Origin: Flavobacterium poyangense
GTDB taxonomy: Bacteria > Bacteroidota > Bacteroidia > Flavobacteriales > Flavobacteriaceae
Length of the DNA stretch: 64,000 bases
Direction: 5' to 3'
Assembly (NCBI RefSeq): GCF_011751075.1
Contig: NZ_JAALLN010000005.1
Location: 1-64,000, forward strand
Shown here: in pieces, positions 60,141 through 64,000 of the stretch
Layout: each line of letters begins with the position of its first letter
Position numbering within the stretch: the stretch's first letter is position 1
Position numbers and translations under genes: made by a program
The notes under the pieces: generated by a model
Databases searched by the model: none
Seen by the model: the letters and a program-made list of their open reading frames with translations, nothing else
Told to the model about the DNA's origin: nothing

Positions 60141-60200
60141 TTTTTGTCATCTTAAATGATGTAAGACACTAATAAATGACCAATTGAATTTGTCATTTAA
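60141..60200. promoter_or_regulatory. Repeated GTCAT half-sites in the divergent promoter
   Basis: TTTGTCATCTTAAATGATG (60144 onward) and TAAATGAC (60174-60181) with GTCATTTA (60192-60199) give several direct and inverted GTCAT/ATGAC half-sites between the efflux operon and the LytS/LytTR genes. They are candidate sites for the LytTR response regulator, which in the family binds pairs of short direct repeats. Confidence 0.45.
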
Positions 60201-60248
60201 TGGAAATATAAATTAAATATTTGTTCGTACTTTGTAAACTATTTAATA

Positions 60249-61292
60249 ATGAGAATGAACAAAAAATTTGATAATATACTGGATAATAGATGGTGGCAGG
60301 AGATTGCTGTTGTCTCTTTTTCCTTTACCATCTATACCTTAAAGAATGACTGGATGTTGTTTAGCTCCGCGACTTCTATTTTAATGGGGATTTTTTTCTA
60401 TTGCGTTTTGTATTTGCATGCGCAATTCAATCGTTTTTTTCTGCTACCGGTACTTTTCAAAACCAGAAGACCTTTAACGTATATCTTTTTGACCTTATTT
60501 GGTGTGTTTTTGTTTTCTTTGGTTTTATATGAAATGACGAGGATGGATGTATTTAGCAATTGTCGTCTGTATCAAAATTCGCATCAGAGGAGTTATGTTT
60601 ATCAGTTGGCCAGTGTATTGGGGACATTGGTTTGCATTTTGAGTCCTATAATTGTTTTTAAGTTTTACAGGATTCACAAAAAACAAACTGATGAAACGTT
60701 ATTGTTCAATCAAATGCAGTTGAATTCGTTAAAAGGACAATTGAATCCACACTTTTTATTCAATACTTTTAATACACTTTACGGCATCAGTTTAGAATTT
60801 CCTGAAAGAACGCCGGATTTGATTATGAAAGTTTCGCAATTAATGCGGTATCAGCTCGAAAGTAATAACAAACAATGTGTCTCTTTAGAAGAAGAGCTGG
60901 AGTTTATAAACAGTTACGTACAACTTGAAAAAGAGCGGGTAGGCTATCGTTGTGAAATCACTTACGATTGTAAAATAGACAACGAAAACGCCTATAAAGT
61001 CTCGCCAATGTTGTTGATTGCCTTTATAGAAAATGCTTTTAAACATGGAACCTGTGCGATCGAAAAATGTTTTGTACGGATCATTGTTACGGTAGAAAGC
61101 GGCTTACTGCACCTGCATGTTGTGAATTCTATTCCTAAGAAGAAAACGGATGTCGTTTCGACTAAAATTGGTTTGAAAAATACAATTGAACGATTGAATC
61201 TGATTTATGGAAAAGACTATAAACTGGATATTCAGGACGATAAAAATACGTATATCGTTGATTTGAAAGTGCAACTGAAAAAATTCGTGTAA
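60249..61292 (+). CDS. LytS-type sensor histidine kinase
   Basis: This 347-residue membrane kinase has four helices in the first half (EIAVVSFSFTIYTL, SATSILMGIFFYCVLYL, YIFLTLFGVFLFSLVLYEM, SVLGTLVCILSPIIVF) and no extracellular sensor. The kinase part carries the His_kinase motif LNPHFLFNTFNTLYG with phospho-acceptor His168 and the ATP-binding N-box MLLIAFIENAFKHG. The stop overlaps the regulator's start by one base (TAATG), so they form a two-component pair. Divergent to an efflux operon, it likely senses membrane or antibiotic stress, but the signal is unknown. Confidence 0.93.
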   Translation: MRMNKKFDNILDNRWWQEIAVVSFSFTIYTLKNDWMLFSSATSILMGIFFYCVLYLHAQFNRFFLLPVLFKTRRPLTYIFLTLFGVFLFSLVLYEMTRMDVFSNCRLYQNSHQRSYVYQLASVLGTLVCILSPIIVFKFYRIHKKQTDETLLFNQMQLNSLKGQLNPHFLFNTFNTLYGISLEFPERTPDLIMKVSQLMRYQLESNNKQCVSLEEELEFINSYVQLEKERVGYRCEITYDCKIDNENAYKVSPMLLIAFIENAFKHGTCAIEKCFVRIIVTVESGLLHLHVVNSIPKKKTDVVSTKIGLKNTIERLNLIYGKDYKLDIQDDKNTYIVDLKVQLKKFV

Positions 61293-61990
61293 TGAAAGAG
61301 TCCAAAAAATGTATTATTGTTGATGATGAGCCGGCTGCGCATTATGTGCTGGCAAATTATATCAAACAGAATCCGCAATTGGAACTTGTTTTTCAAGGGT
61401 ATAATGGGATTGAAGCCATGAATTATCTTCGGGAAAACAAAGTCGATCTGATGTTTTTGGATATCAACATGCCCGAGATTTCAGGGATGGAGTTGCTAAA
61501 GATTCTTCCGATGCATCCTAAAACTATTTTAACGACAGCTTATTCTGAATTTGCACTTGAAAGTTATGATTACGGTGTAATTGATTACCTGCTTAAACCG
61601 ATTTATTTTCCAAGGTTCTTAAAAGCGATTGATCGTTTTTTTGCAACAGAAAGTATAAAAGCCATAGAAGAAGAAACAATTGTTAATACGGTTAGTGTGA
61701 AAGTAGACGGTTATTTTGTTGATATCGAATTAGATCAGCTGCTGTTTGCTCAGAGTTTTGGTAATTATGTGAAGTTGCATACAATCAGAAAAACATATTT
61801 AGCCTCTATTACAACAACAGAGCTGGAAAAATGTCTTCCGGAGAAAAGTTTTATGCGAATTCATAAATCCTATATTGTTTCGTTAGATAAAATTGAAAGT
61901 ACCGAGAAAGATTTTGTGAGTATTAAAAAAGAAAAATTACCGATCGGAATTACTTATAAAAGAGAATTGTCTGATCGATTAAAAAAATAA
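61292..61990 (+). CDS. LytTR family response regulator
   Basis: This 232-residue regulator has a receiver domain (KCIIVDDEPAAHYVL with Asp11/Asp12, phospho-acceptor Asp57 in LMFLDINMPEI, TTAYS and the Lys in LLKP) and a C-terminal LytTR DNA-binding domain (VSVKVDGYFVDIELDQLLFAQSFGNYVKLHT, MRIHKSYIVSLDKIE, quoted in parts). It is the partner of the kinase encoded upstream, and probably acts on the promoter region at 60101-60248. Confidence 0.95.
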   Translation: MKESKKCIIVDDEPAAHYVLANYIKQNPQLELVFQGYNGIEAMNYLRENKVDLMFLDINMPEISGMELLKILPMHPKTILTTAYSEFALESYDYGVIDYLLKPIYFPRFLKAIDRFFATESIKAIEEETIVNTVSVKVDGYFVDIELDQLLFAQSFGNYVKLHTIRKTYLASITTTELEKCLPEKSFMRIHKSYIVSLDKIESTEKDFVSIKKEKLPIGITYKRELSDRLKK

Positions 61991-62068
61991 AAAATTCATC
62001 TGTTATTCATTTTAAAGTAGTAATTTCATTACGTTATTTAGGAGTGTTTTAATTTAAGAGTTGGAGTC

Positions 62069-62545
62069 ATGAAAAATATTTTCTTAATCATTGTTTTGTT
62101 ATGCAGTAGTTATTTGATGGCGCAAGAAATGGTTACTCCTGTTAAAGAAGTGGTTACTCCGCCTGAGGTTGTCAAATTTGCTTTTGAAAAAGGATATCCC
62201 AATAAAAAACCGTTTTGGTCAATGGAATATGTAGGTGATGACAATGACGAAATTAGATATGAAGCAAAATTCAATCTTACAACAAAGACAAAAGCGCTGG
62301 CCGTTTATGATAATTCAGGAAATTTAAAAGCTTTCGAGAAGCAAATTCCGTTGACTGAGCTTCCGCAAAAAGCGCAGACTTATCTGAAAACAAATTATCC
62401 GGCTAATGCGATTCGAGAAATAGCAATAATTACGGATTATAAAAACAAAATAACTTATGAAGTCGGAATCAAAAAAGAGGGGAAATTTTATGATGTTGTT
62501 TTTGATAAAAACGGAGGTTTTGATGTGATCATTCAAAAAGATTAA
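62069..62545 (+). CDS. Exported PepSY-like (DUF2874) protein
   Basis: This 158-residue protein has a signal peptide (NIFLIIVLLCSSYLMAQ). Two PepSY-like lobes are visible: VVKFAFEKGYPNKKPFWSMEYVGDDNDEIRYEAKF and PQKAQTYLKTNYPANAIREIAIITDYKNKITYEVGIK (in parts: FEKGYPNKKPFW, TYLKTNYPAN, VGIKKEGKFYDVVFDKNG). This fold binds or inhibits partner proteins, often linked to two-component systems. It follows the LytTR gene by 78 bp in the same direction and may be co-transcribed. Confidence 0.82.
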   Translation: MKNIFLIIVLLCSSYLMAQEMVTPVKEVVTPPEVVKFAFEKGYPNKKPFWSMEYVGDDNDEIRYEAKFNLTTKTKALAVYDNSGNLKAFEKQIPLTELPQKAQTYLKTNYPANAIREIAIITDYKNKITYEVGIKKEGKFYDVVFDKNGGFDVIIQKD

Positions 62546-62587
62546 AAAAAAGAAATCTTACTAACTCAATTATATTACAAAAGGAAG

Positions 62588-62617
62588 AGCCCGACAGTTT
62601 TTACAAGCTGTCGGGTT
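62588..62617. terminator. Intrinsic terminator between convergent genes
   Basis: Stem CCCGACAG/CTGTCGGG with AG/TT extension (10-nt loop) and a TTTCTTGTTTT tail on the plus strand. It resembles the CCGGACAG-type hairpins at 29568 and 33636. Confidence 0.75.
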
Positions 62618-62635
62618 TCTTGTTTTAAAACTGAA

Positions 62636-63400
62636 TTATAAGTTCATTCCGCCTGAAACTTCAATACGTTGTGCATTGATCCAACGGGCATCTTCTGTAC
62701 ATAAAAAGGCCACGACACCTCCAATGTCGTCCGGTAAACCAACTCTTCCCAAAGCCGTTAATGAGGCGATATGTTGATTTAATTGTTCATTGTCTCTTAC
62801 GGCTCCATGTCCAAAATCGGTTTCGATGGCACCCGGAGCGACAATGTTTACTTTGATTTTTCTGGCGCCTAATTCTTTGGCCTGATATTTAGTTAAAGTT
62901 TCCATCGCCCCTTTCATTGCAGCATAGGCAGCATAACCGGGGAATGAAAATCGAGCCAGTCCTGTAGAAATATTTACGATGGCACCACCATCATTCATGT
63001 TATTCAGTGCTTTTTGAGTTAGGAAAAACGGACCTTTAAATTGTATGTTGCTTAACTCGTCAAAATCTGCTTCTGTAGTATCGATATAAGGTTTGTGAAT
63101 CCCGATTCCGGCATTGTTTATCAGAAAATCAAATTTGTCTGTATCAAAGCTGTCTTTTAAAGCCGTTTGTATTTCTGCCAGAAAAGAATCAAAAGTGTTT
63201 GATTTCGATACATTCAATTGAATGGCTACGGCTTTTTGGCCTAAGTTTTCGATCTCTTTTACCGTTGCTTCTGCTTCATCTTTTTTGCTGTTGTAAGTCA
63301 GAATTATGTTGATTCCTTTTTTGGCTATAGCCAATGCCATATTTTTTCCTAAGCCTCTGCTTCCACCTGTTACTAAGGCGATTTTTGTGTTTGTTGCCAT
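62636..63400 (-). CDS. SDR family oxidoreductase
   Basis: This 254-residue NAD(P)-dependent enzyme carries the cofactor motif TGGSRGLG, NNAG (LINNAGIG), the catalytic Ser in VNISTG, and YAAYAAMK with Tyr and Lys of the YxxxK site. SGGMNL ends the protein, typical of the family. Substrate unknown. It is convergent with the PepSY-like gene and follows the AraC gene in the same direction. Confidence 0.93.
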   Translation of the reverse strand: MATNTKIALVTGGSRGLGKNMALAIAKKGINIILTYNSKKDEAEATVKEIENLGQKAVAIQLNVSKSNTFDSFLAEIQTALKDSFDTDKFDFLINNAGIGIHKPYIDTTEADFDELSNIQFKGPFFLTQKALNNMNDGGAIVNISTGLARFSFPGYAAYAAMKGAMETLTKYQAKELGARKIKVNIVAPGAIETDFGHGAVRDNEQLNQHIASLTALGRVGLPDDIGGVVAFLCTEDARWINAQRIEVSGGMNL

Positions 63401-63499
63401 TTTATATTTGTTTTAATTCGAATACATTGTATGAAGATGATTGCTCAAACGGTGTTGGTAATTTTGTTGCTTGATAAATCATCTTTTAAATAGAGAAGA

Positions 63500-63507
63500 C
63501 AAAGGTA
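63500..63507 (-). promoter_or_regulatory. -7 box of the SDR gene
   Basis: The minus strand reads TACCTTTG, a perfect TAnnTTTG, about 100 bp before the ATG. Confidence 0.5.
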
Positions 63508-63572
63508 GAAGTGAAGGGAGAATAGTGAATTGTAAATTTCAAACCGATATTTGCAAAAATCAAATCATAGTT

Positions 63573-64000
63573 TTATGCGCGAAAGGCGAGGGGGGTAAAT
63601 GAAGTTTGTTTTTTGAAGAAATTAGAAAAGTGGGCCAGCTCTTCAAAACCTAATGAATATGCAATTTCAGAGATATTCCAATCCGTTTGTTTTAAAAGTG
63701 TTTTGGCCTCGTTGGTCAGACGAGTACTGATTAACTCGGTTGTAGTTTTTCCGGTGTTTTCTTTCAGTACTTTATTAAGATGGTTCACGTGAACAGATAA
63801 TCTGTTGGCAAAATCTTTTGCAGTTCTCAGTGTAAGTCGCTGATGTGGAGATTCGATGGGGAATTGTCTTTCTAACAATTCGGCAAATAAAGAAGAAACT
63901 CTGGCTCCTGAATTGTGCTTAGAATATAAGGCAGTCAAAGGCTGTAGTTTTTGCCCAAAGTGAATTAATTCGGCAACATAATTTCGGATCAGATCATATT
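63573..64000 (-). CDS. AraC family transcriptional regulator (5' end outside window)
   Basis: The frame is open to the right edge, so the N-terminus is missing; 142 residues are seen, and the upstream part reads ...NYVAELIHFGQKLQPL into the C-terminal domain. Its double helix-turn-helix is complete: AKDFANRLSVHVNHLNKVL and WNISEIAYSLGFEELAHFSNFFKKQTSFTPLAF (in parts: ISEIAYSLGFEE, HFSNFFKKQTS). It is encoded just upstream of the SDR gene on the same strand, a common regulator/enzyme pair, with a promoter of its own between. Confidence 0.9.
   Translation of the reverse strand, partial: YDLIRNYVAELIHFGQKLQPLTALYSKHNSGARVSSLFAELLERQFPIESPHQRLTLRTAKDFANRLSVHVNHLNKVLKENTGKTTTELISTRLTNEAKTLLKQTDWNISEIAYSLGFEELAHFSNFFKKQTSFTPLAFRA

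Overview
The window looks like a chromosomal segment of a Flavobacterium-type member of the Bacteroidota. The DNA is AT-rich, and promoters match the phylum's -7 box TAnnTTTG instead of a sigma70 -10. The gene families fit: type IX secretion (T9SS) type B cargo with a PorP/SprF partner, a SusC/SusD pair, KTSC/J-domain and DUF4302 proteins. I see no rRNA, CRISPR array or intact transposase. There is one tRNA (Tyr, minus strand, about 21.7 kb).

Layout. 0-5 kb: the 3' end of a repetitive surface protein, a T9SS type B cargo gene with its PorP/SprF partner, and two orphan cytosolic proteins. 5.8-13.3 kb: a nutrient-uptake locus (SusC, SusD, a chimeric mini-lipoprotein, a zinc metallohydrolase lipoprotein, a DUF4302 lipoprotein). 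14-21 kb, minus strand: a tandemly amplified surface-protein module of about 700-residue and about 170-residue secreted proteins sharing a C-terminal motif, with two decayed copies of the small gene and a tail-collar-like protein. 21-33.6 kb: the tRNA, a thioredoxin lipoprotein gene broken by an in-frame TGA, small conserved genes, a MoxR-type ATPase with its vWA partner, a DMT exporter, Cys/Met-rich mini-ORFs, glutamate dehydrogenase and a sterol-desaturase-like enzyme. 33.8-43 kb, minus strand: DNA glycosylase, FAD oxidoreductase, iron-permease-like protein, a complete Mla-type lipid transporter (permease, ATPase, MCE protein) and assorted small enzymes and regulators.

43.4-50.2 kb is a TetR-controlled tripartite RND efflux operon with a 37-residue membrane protein between pump and outer membrane factor, and four copies of one operator-like motif. 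50.8-51.7 kb holds two copies of a structured element with compensatory base changes around a 72-residue orphan gene, followed by a truncated HicB-like antitoxin. 52.4-54.1 kb: cupin, DoxX and AraC genes. 54.3-62 kb: a second tripartite RND system transcribed divergently from a LytS/LytTR two-component system. The window ends with a PepSY-like protein, an SDR enzyme and an AraC gene cut by the right edge.

Intergenic DNA is rich in dispersed palindromic and 7-8 bp tandem repeats. The points most worth following are the paired structured elements, the small protein of the efflux operon, the TetR operator set, the Cys/Met-rich mini-ORFs, the decaying duplicated surface-protein module and the split thioredoxin gene.
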